IMG/VR virus record: IMGVR_UViG_3300042400_000421
Coordinates: 1-64,000 of that record
From: a virus
DNA: 64,000 nt
Reading direction: 5' to 3' (one strand)
Shown piece after piece: positions 13,900 to 21,587 of this stretch. The translations under genes and the position numbers were made by a program. The notes below the pieces were generated by a model. It saw only the letters and a list, made by a program, of their open reading frames with translations. It was not told the origin of the DNA and did no database searches. The stretch's first letter is position 1. Each line of letters opens with the position of its first letter.

Positions 13900-14284
13900 T
13901 TCCCAAATCCCAATACGGTAGAGATTTTGATTCTTCTCTCATTACTGGAAGCACTTCTTCCTTCAAAAAGTCATAATATTCTTTAGTCTGAAAACCATCT
14001 GTTATGAGATTAGAAAGAATGTTGGAATAGTTAAAGCAAATGCCTAACACAACTCCAAACACATTGTCTTCTACTAAGACAGTTTCTCCATCTTCATCTT
14101 CATAACAAAGGTTAATACAACTCATCATCATTTCCATACGACTGTCATCGGATGTGAAATCTGTTCTAGAAAATATATCTACAATATTTTCTAGAAGCAT
14201 ATGCGATTCAGAACCGTCTGTCATTCCGTCAGCCATACTACTTTTCATTTTTTGAATATGATCAAAATCTTCTTGTTCAAACAT
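13892..14284 (-). CDS. Hypothetical protein, 130 residues
   Basis: An acidic helical protein; Met-rich near the middle (MEMMMSCINLCYEDEDGE). The C terminus (PYWDLGNE) overlaps the WhiB start by eight bases, so the two are probably co-translated. No family recognised. Confidence 0.7.
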   Translation of the reverse strand: MFEQEDFDHIQKMKSSMADGMTDGSESHMLLENIVDIFSRTDFTSDDSRMEMMMSCINLCYEDEDGETVLVEDNVFGVVLGICFNYSNILSNLITDGFQTKEYYDFLKEEVLPVMREESKSLPYWDLGNE

Positions 14285-14317
14285 TTTACTCTTTAATTAT
14301 CTCTTTCTTTTTTTCTT

Positions 14318-14809
14318 TTAATACCAGATGGCAGAGCCATCTCCATTTTTACCAACAAACTTAAGCCACCACGCAGCATAAATCCAATCCCTAATATAGC
14401 TCTCTTTGTTTTGCTCAGGTAATTCGCCATTCTTAACCATTTTATTAACAGTATGTGACCAAGATTCTGCATACTGAAACATAACATCAGACATTTCTAA
14501 ACAAGTATCTGAGTCAATACCATCATCACTATTTCCGTAGAAGTCGGAAGGCATATCATTATCAAAATCACTATTGTATTTTTTCAAGTCAGCTAGCATA
14601 TAATTGCCATACTTACCTCTATACCAACAATCAGTTCCAAACATTCCATAAACTGGAGATGTATCTTTTAGTAATGGGTCATTTTGATACTCATTCATAT
14701 ATGGACAATTACCACATTGTTGAGTTGCTTTGCAATCAATTTGATTATCTTTATTCTTTACTGCAATGCTTTCACAAGGGTAAGTTTTTGGCATATTGTC
14801 TAAACCCAT
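14318..14809 (-). CDS. Cysteine-containing hypothetical protein
   Basis: 163 residues. The N-terminal 60 residues hold cysteines at PCES, DCKAT, CGNCPY and DCWY, suggestive of a metal or Fe-S site. The rest is acidic with a Trp-rich end. It overlaps the upstream gene as TAATG. A frame at 14293-14487 on the same strand is a shadow of its 3' end. Confidence 0.75.
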   Translation of the reverse strand: MGLDNMPKTYPCESIAVKNKDNQIDCKATQQCGNCPYMNEYQNDPLLKDTSPVYGMFGTDCWYRGKYGNYMLADLKKYNSDFDNDMPSDFYGNSDDGIDSDTCLEMSDVMFQYAESWSHTVNKMVKNGELPEQNKESYIRDWIYAAWWLKFVGKNGDGSAIWY

Positions 14810-15243
14810 TACTCACCCCTAAAAAAATCAGTAAATGCATCAGAAAGACTACCTGTAGCGTCACCAAAATCAAAAACTGGTGAATCAGGCTCATCACTAA
14901 AATTAAGAATACTTCCAACCAATCCTTTTTCAGAACTTGAACCGGAGATAATAAGTTGAACTCTACGCTTTTGTGGATGCTTACTTGGAGCTCCATCTAC
15001 TTCACCATTTGAATTCAAAGGTGCAGCCCAACCCCAAGTAATAATTGATAGATAATCAAATGATTTTACATTCTCAAAATCTGAAAGACTACTGATAAGA
15101 TCATATACATCTGCTGAGCGAGTAATAACCTCACATTTTAGATTATCTCCATCATGATGCAAACCATAAGCAGTTGCTGAGTCTTGATTCATATCAAATC
15201 TCAATGCATTATTGATAAGCTCTAGTGTTTTTGTTTTTTCCAT
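14809..15243 (-). CDS. Hypothetical protein, 144 residues
   Basis: A beta-rich protein with YLSIITWGWAAPLN, then KHPQKRRVQLIISG and an acidic C-terminal tail. The WGWAAP loop followed by a basic strand resembles regulatory or ligand-binding loops, but no family is recognised. AAAGGAAAAAAC precedes the ATG. Confidence 0.75.
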   Translation of the reverse strand: MEKTKTLELINNALRFDMNQDSATAYGLHHDGDNLKCEVITRSADVYDLISSLSDFENVKSFDYLSIITWGWAAPLNSNGEVDGAPSKHPQKRRVQLIISGSSSEKGLVGSILNFSDEPDSPVFDFGDATGSLSDAFTDFFRGE

Positions 15244-15276
15244 TGTTTTTTCCTTTTTATTTTTTTCTATTTTTAT

Positions 15277-15816
15277 TTACGGTTCGCCGATTACATATTC
15301 TTCAAAAAGATAACTTTCATCAAAATATCTTGATACTAATTCTGCTTCATATTGTTGCTGACATTCTCCTTTTGACCAAATATTTGATCCACAAAAACCC
15401 ATTCCCGGTTCTTCATAATAAAGACAAAACAAGATGTTAGGATAATCTTTTGAAATTTTATTAAATGCTTCAATAGGTGGCGACCAAGCACTATTAAAAT
15501 TAAAAGCAATTGTCGCAGTACCATCGTTATTGATAGTATATTCTTGACCAATTTCCAAATCAGATTCTGACCATTTAGTTCCCCATTTATCAATTCTCCA
15601 GTCATACCAACTCTTGTACCCAAACTTTTCAAAGTTTGCAATTTGTTGCTCATCAGGATTCATTGAAACATTTCCAATGTTCAATTCTTCAGGAGTTGGA
15701 TAAAGCTTATCCAATAATGAATACTCATCTTCACTAATGGTAATTACTTCCATTAACTTTTCCATATCTTCTTTCCAACCGTGAATTGATAAATTATTTT
15801 CACACCAATTTGGCAT
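15277..15816 (-). CDS. YubB/Api92-like ferredoxin-fold protein
   Basis: 179 residues. It begins MPNWCENNLSIHGW, the signature start of Api92/YubB-type (DUF1281) proteins found on plasmids and phages, which carry a ferredoxin-like fold. It also has the typical SAWSPPIEAFNKISKDYP and YYEEPGMGFCG segments. The function of the family is unknown. The ATG at 15816 is placed by the conserved PNWCEN; the upstream ATG at 15837 would only add MKRKKKK. Confidence 0.85.
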   Translation of the reverse strand: MPNWCENNLSIHGWKEDMEKLMEVITISEDEYSLLDKLYPTPEELNIGNVSMNPDEQQIANFEKFGYKSWYDWRIDKWGTKWSESDLEIGQEYTINNDGTATIAFNFNSAWSPPIEAFNKISKDYPNILFCLYYEEPGMGFCGSNIWSKGECQQQYEAELVSRYFDESYLFEEYVIGEP

Positions 15817-15943
15817 CTTCTTTTTCTTCCTTTTCAAAAAGTGAATCCCAACTGGACTTCACATATTTAACATTTCCATTTTCATCAACATAAGCTGTTA
15901 ATACCATTGATGCACTAAATAGTGCATTATTGTTTTCTTCCAT
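15800..15943 (-). CDS. Small hypothetical protein, 47 residues
   Basis: Found in a gap. MEENNNALFSASMVLTAYVD then a charged tail (EKEEKEDAKLV). TAATG overlap with the upstream gene and a 17-base overlap with the Api92-like gene, whose ribosome site lies in its lysine/glutamate codons. Confidence 0.6.
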   Translation of the reverse strand: MEENNNALFSASMVLTAYVDENGNVKYVKSSWDSLFEKEEKEDAKLV

Positions 15944-16134
15944 TATTCCTTTTCCCATTCTGGGTTATTAAGAATTACGAGTGCTTTATCGTAATCTTCT
16001 TGTGTTTCTTCTAATTCATCTGTCCGATTAAGCAATTGACAAATCATTGTGTATTGCTCATCATCAATAAATTTGATTTCTTTATCGATATTTACCCCAA
16101 CTAAGAAGTAAATTATTTTGTCTTTAGATTTCAT
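15943..16134 (-). CDS. Hypothetical protein, 63 residues
   Basis: An N-terminal hydrophobic strand (KIIYFLVGVNID) and an acidic helical rest. It overlaps the zinc-ribbon gene by 11 bases and the next gene by one. No family recognised. Confidence 0.7.
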   Translation of the reverse strand: MKSKDKIIYFLVGVNIDKEIKFIDDEQYTMICQLLNRTDELEETQEDYDKALVILNNPEWEKE

Positions 16135-16369
16135 TTAATACTTTCTCCCAGTTTACTGAATAACGTAATACTGTTTTATATTCAAGACCAACAGCTTTCT
16201 TAACTGCGATATATCCATTTTCTACTTCTAATAGATGTCCACAATTCAAACAATCATATTGCTCCCATTGTGAACATTCTTCTTTAAATTCTGGCGAACT
16301 ATAAGAGAAGTTTTCACTACTATCTACTAAAACTATATCTTCTAATCTACATACTGGACATTTGTTCAT
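16124..16369 (-). CDS. Zinc-ribbon protein, 81 residues
   Basis: CPVC at the N terminus and CLNCGH about 36 residues later form a rubredoxin-like zinc ribbon. A basic/beta segment follows (VKKAVGLEYKTVLRYSV). Likely a small adaptor or nucleic-acid binder. AGGATTAAAA precedes the ATG. Confidence 0.75.
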   Translation of the reverse strand: MNKCPVCRLEDIVLVDSSENFSYSSPEFKEECSQWEQYDCLNCGHLLEVENGYIAVKKAVGLEYKTVLRYSVNWEKVLNEI

Positions 16370-16371
16370 TT

Positions 16372-17070
16372 TTAATCCTCAAATAACTTTAATTGGTTAG
16401 GGTTTTCTTTTGCTGGGAATATAGGTCTATCAAAACCTTGTTCATCACACCATTCGTACCATTCACCCCATCTTTCAGGTAGGCACAATCCTGATTTCAA
16501 AACTGCTTCTAAAATCTTATTGTCATTTGGATACTGATCAGCATCTACATTGAATTCAAAATTTAAATCATTTGTCAAAGTAAAATACAACTTTTCAGCC
16601 CAACCATTTTCTTCTGTATTGGTTACAAGAAGCAAATGCTCATCCATATTTTCAATGCAATCAATAGCTTCATCTTGAAGTTTTACATAATAGTCATCTT
16701 CATCTGCTATTGGGTAATCATTAATTTTATCATGCCAATTCATAGATTCTTTAAATGATTCTGCTATGTTATCTTCATCGCAGCCTTTAGCCTCATCAAT
16801 TAATATACGGCAAGTCAAACGATCAACCGAACCAACAGCCCAATGATTAAATGTTTCAATCCTAAAATCATTAGGGTATCTATCAATCAAGTCCTCAGTA
16901 ATTACTTTGAAGTTTGATTTCTCCATAATATTTGAATCTCTTGATTGATTATGCCCAGTAAATCCCCAAGTCTTAAACATATCTTCATAGCCCCAATAAC
17001 CAAAATCATCAGGTTTTTGCAGTGCCATTTCAGCAAGTTTATTTATTGTATAATTTTCAATATTTATCAT
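16372..17070 (-). CDS. Hypothetical phage protein, 232 residues
   Basis: A large, acidic protein with conserved-looking aromatic segments (FGYWGYEDMFKTWGF; FNHWAVGSVDRLTCRIL; ERWGEWYEWCDEQGF). The middle GSVDRL and the overall layout recall an unassigned family in large phages, but no function is known. It ends PNQLKLFED. Confidence 0.75.
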   Translation of the reverse strand: MINIENYTINKLAEMALQKPDDFGYWGYEDMFKTWGFTGHNQSRDSNIMEKSNFKVITEDLIDRYPNDFRIETFNHWAVGSVDRLTCRILIDEAKGCDEDNIAESFKESMNWHDKINDYPIADEDDYYVKLQDEAIDCIENMDEHLLLVTNTEENGWAEKLYFTLTNDLNFEFNVDADQYPNDNKILEAVLKSGLCLPERWGEWYEWCDEQGFDRPIFPAKENPNQLKLFED

Positions 17071-17079
17071 TTTTAATAC

Positions 17080-17631
17080 TCATTCATATTCATAGTGTCC
17101 TAATTCTTGAAGGAGGTATTTTGCTTCTTCAAAATCAAATTCTTTATCAATATCAATAACTCCATTAGCAACATCTCTAATAACATACGCTGCAGCTATA
17201 TTTGTTATATTCTTATAGCAATCTTCATATTCATCAAGTTCAAAACCAAATTTATCAAAATAATCTGTCCACACAGTATCGATTCTTGTTAAGAAAAGAT
17301 TTCGCCCTTCCATTCCGGTTAAGTCTAACCATTGCAATGCTCTATCTTCAATTGTTTTCCCATCTTGAATAAGGGCAATAGGTTTAAAATTATCTTTCAT
17401 TGCAGTTGCCCATCCAGCAATACAACAAGCAGTTCCACAATCTAAAGGTTCTAGTGTTTTAGTATTCTGTTCACTATTATGAATAATAGGATAAGAATCA
17501 GTTGACCAATAAGGTTTACCATTCCACATACCTTGTTCTATTTTTGTAGAAAGCCAATACTGCATTTCAAATTTATGTTCTGGCAAATTCTCAATATAAT
17601 CTGCAAGTTGCAACATTCTTTCCTTATTCAT
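17080..17631 (-). CDS. Hypothetical phage protein with CGTACCIAGWA motif
   Basis: 183 residues. The motif CGTACCIAGWA at about 65-75 is characteristic of a recurrent unassigned phage family and could bind metal. The N-terminal helix (MLQLADYIENLPEHKF) and the acidic C terminus agree. ALQWLDL follows the motif as in relatives. Function unknown. Confidence 0.75.
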   Translation of the reverse strand: MNKERMLQLADYIENLPEHKFEMQYWLSTKIEQGMWNGKPYWSTDSYPIIHNSEQNTKTLEPLDCGTACCIAGWATAMKDNFKPIALIQDGKTIEDRALQWLDLTGMEGRNLFLTRIDTVWTDYFDKFGFELDEYEDCYKNITNIAAAYVIRDVANGVIDIDKEFDFEEAKYLLQELGHYEYE

Positions 17632-17950
17632 TAGTTTTTCCTAACTCTTTCTTTGCTTCTTCATCCCAATAACTTGGCAATTCTCTTTCAATTTCATAAA
17701 CATATACATCTGCTTCTTCATTGTTTGTATCCCAATACATACAAACTTCGCCATAAGAACCAAAATCGTGATTAAACCACTTAACTCTAAAACGAATACC
17801 AAGGCTTTCAGCAGCTGGAAACAATCTATTAAGTTGATTCATATAAGCAAACAATTCCTTATTTGCTTTTTCAACATAACCATTACTTCCAACTTGAGCA
17901 CAATCTTCTTCATAAGGTGAAGAGCCAATTTCCATATATTCCATAACCAT
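17624..17950 (-). CDS. Hypothetical protein, 108 residues
   Basis: Acidic; a helical centre (NKELFAYMNQLNRLF) and strands around IRFRVKWFNHDFGSYGEV. The start overlaps the upstream stop as TAATG. No family recognised. Confidence 0.75.
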   Translation of the reverse strand: MVMEYMEIGSSPYEEDCAQVGSNGYVEKANKELFAYMNQLNRLFPAAESLGIRFRVKWFNHDFGSYGEVCMYWDTNNEEADVYVYEIERELPSYWDEEAKKELGKTNE

Positions 17951-18063
17951 TAGTTAATCCTTCCTTCTCTGTCTTTGTAAACGCTTTGTTCAAAACAAAC
18001 TGAACAAATATTATCTTCTGGTTCTTCTTCATAAACTGTTTCACAGTTATTACATTTATACAT
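17950..18063 (-). CDS. Micro zinc ribbon, 37 residues
   Basis: The ATG at 18063 gives a protein beginning MYKCNNCETVYEEEPEDNI with a second CSVC: two C-x2-C knuckles 15 residues apart, a rubredoxin-type zinc ribbon and almost nothing else. The upstream extension to 18138 overlaps the gene at 18068 and lacks a ribosome site. Confidence 0.65.
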   Translation of the reverse strand: MYKCNNCETVYEEEPEDNICSVCFEQSVYKDREGRIN

Positions 18064-18067
18064 TCTA

Positions 18068-18322
18068 TTATTCATCCTCTTCAGCATCTTCATCAAGATC
18101 TGCAAACATTTCATTCCAACAATGAGAATGAGTTCCACTAATCATAAACTCTCTATCTTCTTTTGGCATATTTGGATATACATCTTGAATGTATTCCTCA
18201 TTTATAAACAATCTTTTGTATTCTTCATAAGAGATACGAAAACTGCTTTCTTCTTCACAATGGAAACAGGTTCTATTAAACCCATAAGTATTGTCATCTA
18301 TAAGGTAAACATTAGCTCTCAT
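18068..18322 (-). CDS. Hypothetical protein, 84 residues
   Basis: CFHCEEE and a later HSHCW segment could form a zinc site. The C terminus is very acidic (DLDEDAEEDE). ATGA overlap with the upstream gene. Function unknown. Confidence 0.7.
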   Translation of the reverse strand: MRANVYLIDDNTYGFNRTCFHCEEESSFRISYEEYKRLFINEEYIQDVYPNMPKEDREFMISGTHSHCWNEMFADLDEDAEEDE

Positions 18323-18576
18323 TTTACTGCTATCTTTCTTTTAAATAATTCCGGATTTTTCTTTTCAAGTTCATCATATGGGTTATACCACCATTCATCA
18401 TATGATGCTACAAATGGATTAATTAGTAATTCAACAAAACAATGAACTTGTTCTGCTCTCGCAACTGTTCTATAAAACAAATCTAATTCGTCATAGCTAT
18501 CAAATGGACCAAAAAATACTCTATCTGTTGATCTAACATGATGCAATATCCATTGATATTTTGGTTTATTGTTCAT
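18319..18576 (-). CDS. Hypothetical protein, 85 residues
   Basis: A compact alpha/beta protein: strand YQWILHHVRS, GPFDSYDELDLFYRTVARAE helix, strand CFVELLINPF, then a basic C terminus (KRKIAVK). The 'GPF..Y.EL' pattern resembles small single-domain phage proteins, but no function is assigned. Confidence 0.7.
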   Translation of the reverse strand: MNNKPKYQWILHHVRSTDRVFFGPFDSYDELDLFYRTVARAEQVHCFVELLINPFVASYDEWWYNPYDELEKKNPELFKRKIAVK

Positions 18577-18865
18577 TTTGTTTCCTTGATACTACAACCT
18601 TAGCTTCATATGAAACACTTGCTGAAGGATTATCATAAGCCAAAGACCCTGGCTTAGCTTTAGATATAACTGGTAGTTCATCTCTATGAATATAGATAAC
18701 TGCACCATTGATTTCAATATCTAATCGATATCCTTCATACCCAATAAAATCAGCAATTGCTTCTTCTACTGTATCAAAAAATGTAACTACACCATTTTGA
18801 TTTCTTGTTGCGTATGGAGTATCTTTCATAAGATATTCCTCTGGGATTTCGTCAATCATTTTCAT
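18566..18865 (-). CDS. Hypothetical protein, 99 residues
   Basis: A helix TVEEAIADFIGY and strands GYRLDIEINGAVIYIHR give a plausible small alpha/beta fold. It overlaps both neighbours by about 11 to 14 bases. No family recognised. Confidence 0.7.
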   Translation of the reverse strand: MKMIDEIPEEYLMKDTPYATRNQNGVVTFFDTVEEAIADFIGYEGYRLDIEINGAVIYIHRDELPVISKAKPGSLAYDNPSASVSYEAKVVVSRKQNEQ

Positions 18866-19109
18866 TCTCCATTGTGTAATCGTTTGTTACATCTTCATTG
18901 ATCATAAAGACTCTTTCTTTCATTTTTTGTTCAATACATTCATCACAAATCCAAATAAGCATTTGAGAAAGATCAAATTTAGAACCATAACCACCTTCAA
19001 CCAAAACTTCAATTGCGTCATTTATCTCCATTAAAGAACTCTTTCCAAATGTTAAATAAGTAATTTGTTTTCCACAAGAAAAACAAGGACATACTGTAAC
19101 CATTTCCAT
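18852..19109 (-). CDS. Zinc-binding hypothetical protein, 85 residues
   Basis: CPCFSCGKQ near the start and ICDECIEQ at about residue 55 provide two cysteine pairs for one zinc ion, flanking a helical insert. The C terminus is acidic. TAATG overlap with the upstream gene. Confidence 0.7.
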   Translation of the reverse strand: MEMVTVCPCFSCGKQITYLTFGKSSLMEINDAIEVLVEGGYGSKFDLSQMLIWICDECIEQKMKERVFMINEDVTNDYTMENEND

Positions 19110-19477
19110 TATTTGACCTCCAAATACTCAGGGAATTTTTTATAAAACAAAAATGTTCTAATCTGATACAACATCATTTGATGTACATAGTTAGAAGCAA
19201 TGCCCATTTTTATTGCACTGCCTACTCTTTTGTTTTGACTAAGGTTTTTAATTGCAGAGTCTTTAACTCTTTGTGCATAAAAACATTCTCTATCTTTTTT
19301 GATATGAAAAGAATTAATTGTTTTAACAATTTCTTTTCCAATTGTTTTATTTCCAGATTTTGAATTAACTCCATAATCAGCAGAAAGGAAAACTTTAATT
19401 TCGTCTTCCTTCAATTGATATGAAACAAAATCGGGGTGTATTGACAATTGATAATTTGTAAATTCTTCATAATCCAT
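19109..19477 (-). CDS. Hypothetical basic protein, 122 residues
   Basis: Basic and helical in the second half (VKDSAIKNLSQNKRVGSAIK, then MMLYQIRTFLFYKKF). Starts MDYEEFTNYQLS. Possible DNA binding by charge alone; no family recognised. Confidence 0.7.
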   Translation of the reverse strand: MDYEEFTNYQLSIHPDFVSYQLKEDEIKVFLSADYGVNSKSGNKTIGKEIVKTINSFHIKKDRECFYAQRVKDSAIKNLSQNKRVGSAIKMGIASNYVHQMMLYQIRTFLFYKKFPEYLEVK

Positions 19478-19480
19478 TAT

Positions 19481-19711
19481 TTAATCTCCTGTTTGTAACA
19501 TATCTGCTCTAACATTTAAGTCTCGCAGTTCGCTTTTCTTTATCCAAAAGTAATTGCATTTATGCAATAATGCCGGAGTATAAACTTTACGAAATTCTCT
19601 TTCTCTTTCGTCAAGTCCAATACGATTACATACTTCATCTAGGCAGTAATCATAACCAGCTTCATATCTTTCTTCAATGAATTCACATTGACAAAATCTA
19701 CAATTTGCCAT
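19481..19711 (-). CDS. Zinc-finger-like protein, 76 residues
   Basis: CRFCQCEF at residues 4-11 and CLDEVC about 15 residues later form a likely zinc knuckle, followed by a charged helical tail. The frame overlaps the coiled-coil gene at 19698 by 14 bases. Confidence 0.7.
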   Translation of the reverse strand: MANCRFCQCEFIEERYEAGYDYCLDEVCNRIGLDEREREFRKVYTPALLHKCNYFWIKKSELRDLNVRADMLQTGD

Positions 19712-19877
19712 ACTTTTCCTTATACTTAATTAATTCTTCGGTATTGTTTTGATGCTGAACCATAAGTTTATTTATAAGTTCTTTCTGAACATCAACAATC
19801 TTTTTTATTGTTTTAATTTTATCTTCTAAAGAAGTAATCATCATTGTGTATATTACTTCATCACTATTTACGTTCAT
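19698..19877 (-). CDS. Small coiled-coil protein, 59 residues
   Basis: Just under a 60-residue cut-off. MNVNSDEVIYTMMITSLEDK, then an uninterrupted charged helix with heptad-like hydrophobics (IKTIKKIVDVQKELINKL). The ATG follows the upstream TAA by one base. Function unknown. Confidence 0.7.
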   Translation of the reverse strand: MNVNSDEVIYTMMITSLEDKIKTIKKIVDVQKELINKLMVQHQNNTEELIKYKEKYGKL

Positions 19878-19878
19878 T

Positions 19879-20142
19879 TTACCAATCTACCTTAATTGTT
19901 ACAAATGTCTTATCTTTTGACATTTTTTTCTGAATGTGTATGTTATTATAAAAAGCTGAGTTTTCAATAATTTTAATTACTTCCCTTACTCCCTCAATTG
20001 TCGCAGACAATACTGGAATTTCTATTTTTTCTCCATACCTGATATTTGAGACAGTCTTATGAATGCTCTTTTCTAGATCTGTTTCAAATCTAAGTTTTTC
20101 TTTTTTCTCGCTAAAATGTCCGATTTTATTTACTACTTGCAT
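19879..20142 (-). CDS. Hypothetical protein, 87 residues
   Basis: Basic N terminus, central strand (KIEIPVLSATIEGVREVIK), basic tail (IQKKMSKDKTFVTIKVDW). It reads as a small alpha/beta domain. It is the first gene after the hairpin at 20158-20185, so it opens the next segment of the operon. Confidence 0.7.
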   Translation of the reverse strand: MQVVNKIGHFSEKKEKLRFETDLEKSIHKTVSNIRYGEKIEIPVLSATIEGVREVIKIIENSAFYNNIHIQKKMSKDKTFVTIKVDW

Positions 20143-20157
20143 TGTTCCTCCAAATGG

Positions 20158-20185
20158 AAAAGGGATAGCATTTGCTATCCCTTTT
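20158..20185 (-). terminator. Strong bidirectional hairpin
   Basis: A perfect 13-base stem (AAAAGGGATAGCA/TGCTATCCCTTTT) with a two-base loop in the 69-base gap between 20142 and 20212. The A/T ends give a T run on either strand, fitting a bidirectional intrinsic terminator. Confidence 0.75.
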
Positions 20186-20211
20186 GTTAATATTTTTCTT
20201 TCTTTATGGTG

Positions 20212-20592
20212 CTAATTATTAGATACTTCTTCAAACGAAAAAGAAGGCTCAATTATTTGCAAAAGCATTTCGCCATCGCAATCTTGAACAATTTCATATT
20301 TATTTTCTGTAATCAAAATACCTAACATTTCTAATTGATACATACGCAATTCATCACGATATTCTTTAAGTAATACCCTGGTCAAATCGTAATCATCAAT
20401 GTCAATCAATTTCAAATTCTTGATACTTTTACGAATGTGAATACGAGCTAATGCCATAGTCAATTCTGTTCCTGCATCATTACCCCAATATGTTCTATCC
20501 TCTAATCTGCTATCAAATAGCGAAGGAGTTTTTTTAGTTCTAGGTGAAGTTGAATACTCAATTTCACTCTCATCTATAAACTCAAAATCCAT
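20212..20592 (-). CDS. Hypothetical protein, 126 residues
   Basis: Acidic, with a charged disordered N terminus (MDFEFIDESEIEYSTSPRT) and helical centre (LTMALARIHIRKSIKNL). It abuts the upstream gene and ends just before a strong terminator. No family recognised. Confidence 0.7.
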   Translation of the reverse strand: MDFEFIDESEIEYSTSPRTKKTPSLFDSRLEDRTYWGNDAGTELTMALARIHIRKSIKNLKLIDIDDYDLTRVLLKEYRDELRMYQLEMLGILITENKYEIVQDCDGEMLLQIIEPSFSFEEVSNN

Positions 20593-20793
20593 CTATTTTA
20601 CCATACCTTTCTCAGTTACTTTTTTATGATTAATAATAAGATCAATAAGAATTATTAGGCGTTGTGTATTATAACTTTCACCACCAATAATACCTCTTTC
20701 TTTTTGCTGTTGTATTTTATCAAGTTGCATCATAGCAATTTCAAAAACACTTGTATTTTCAATATTTGTTTCCAATTTATTGTCCTTTCTCAT
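20593..20793 (-). CDS. Hypothetical helical protein, 66 residues
   Basis: MRKDNKLETNIENTS, then two helices. The ATG at 20793 lies in the last codons of the upstream gene (stop 20777); the reading to 20823 has no advantage. Function unknown. Confidence 0.6.
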   Translation of the reverse strand: MRKDNKLETNIENTSVFEIAMMQLDKIQQQKERGIIGGESYNTQRLIILIDLIINHKKVTEKGMVK

Positions 20794-21211
20794 TTTTTGT
20801 ATTATATTCTTCAGGAAAAGCACCAGCAGAAGTCACAGTAGAACTTATATTTATACTTTCACCATCAGAAAACTTTGCAACATTTGTAATACTTGCACCA
20901 GTAACAGAACGCATACCTGAACGCCTAACTCTCATTGCACGTCTTTTCATAACTGTATCTGAACCATCAGGATAAACAATAGCAATAGCAGTTTCACCTT
21001 CTAATTTTCTGCGATAAGCCCTCATAAAACGCAAAGCAGAACCTGCATCTATTCTACGACCTGTATCTGTAACAAATACATAACGTATTCCCATATTTTC
21101 GGTAATTGTAATAAAATCTACAATCTTACCGAAATCTTTTACGCCATTAGATAATTGAGTGCCAAGCAAAGCAATTACCCTATCTTGATAAATATCATTT
21201 GAGGAAGTCAT
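20777..21211 (-). CDS. Hypothetical protein, 144 residues
   Basis: A distinct Arg-rich beta protein: TENMGIRYVFVTDTGRRIDA, FMRAYRRKLEGETAIAIVYP, KRRAMRVRRSGMRSV. The basic middle suggests nucleic-acid binding. It is the first gene of the leftward accessory operon, right after a 376-base non-coding stretch that probably holds its promoter. Confidence 0.7.
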   Translation of the reverse strand: MTSSNDIYQDRVIALLGTQLSNGVKDFGKIVDFITITENMGIRYVFVTDTGRRIDAGSALRFMRAYRRKLEGETAIAIVYPDGSDTVMKRRAMRVRRSGMRSVTGASITNVAKFSDGESINISSTVTSAGAFPEEYNTKNEKGQ

Positions 21212-21587
21212 ATCCCAACCTTATCTTTTATGCTATGAATTATGACGTGCAATTCCCAACATAATTGTTGAGAAATGTATGTCATATTGCTAGGCTATCG
21301 GTTAGGAATTAGATTACCAACCTCGGGAATTATATTTCTTTTGAAAAATTCAACGTAGCAATCAATCGGTAGAAAAGGGATCGGAATATCTATAATTTTT
21401 TATATAAAAAAAAGAGCTAAAAGATCAGGCCGCGGGGGGCGTGTAATTTTAGCTTAATTCGTGCTGTGTAATTTTAGCAATTCTTTGATGCAATACACAC
21501 CCTGCAATATTTTAGCAAATAATGCACAAATTTTAATATATTTTTGCAACCCTATATGGGTTTTATGGAAAATACCAAAAAGGTAAA
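21212..21587. other. Non-coding control region of the leftward accessory operon
   Basis: No gene is seen in 376 bases. It contains a GC island (GGCCGCGGGGGGCG near 21429-21442) in otherwise AT-rich DNA, three GCTAAAAT-containing repeats, and minus-strand TATAAT-like sequences (for example near 21320). It lies upstream of about 50 leftward genes and is the obvious place for an early promoter and operators. Confidence 0.55.
21441..21516. repeat. Three copies of a GTGTAATTTTAGC-type repeat
   Basis: Identical 13-mers at 21441-21453 and 21466-21478 (25 bases apart) and a diverged copy, GCAATATTTTAGC, at 21504-21516. On the minus strand each reads GCTAAAAT, two of them preceded by T or TT, resembling an extended -10 box. 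They may be tandem promoters or repressor sites for the accessory operon. Confidence 0.5.

Noticed and set aside
14293-14487. 64-codon frame on the minus strand
   Set aside because: It lies in another frame inside the 3' end of the cysteine-containing gene 14318-14809, which has better composition and operon overlap.
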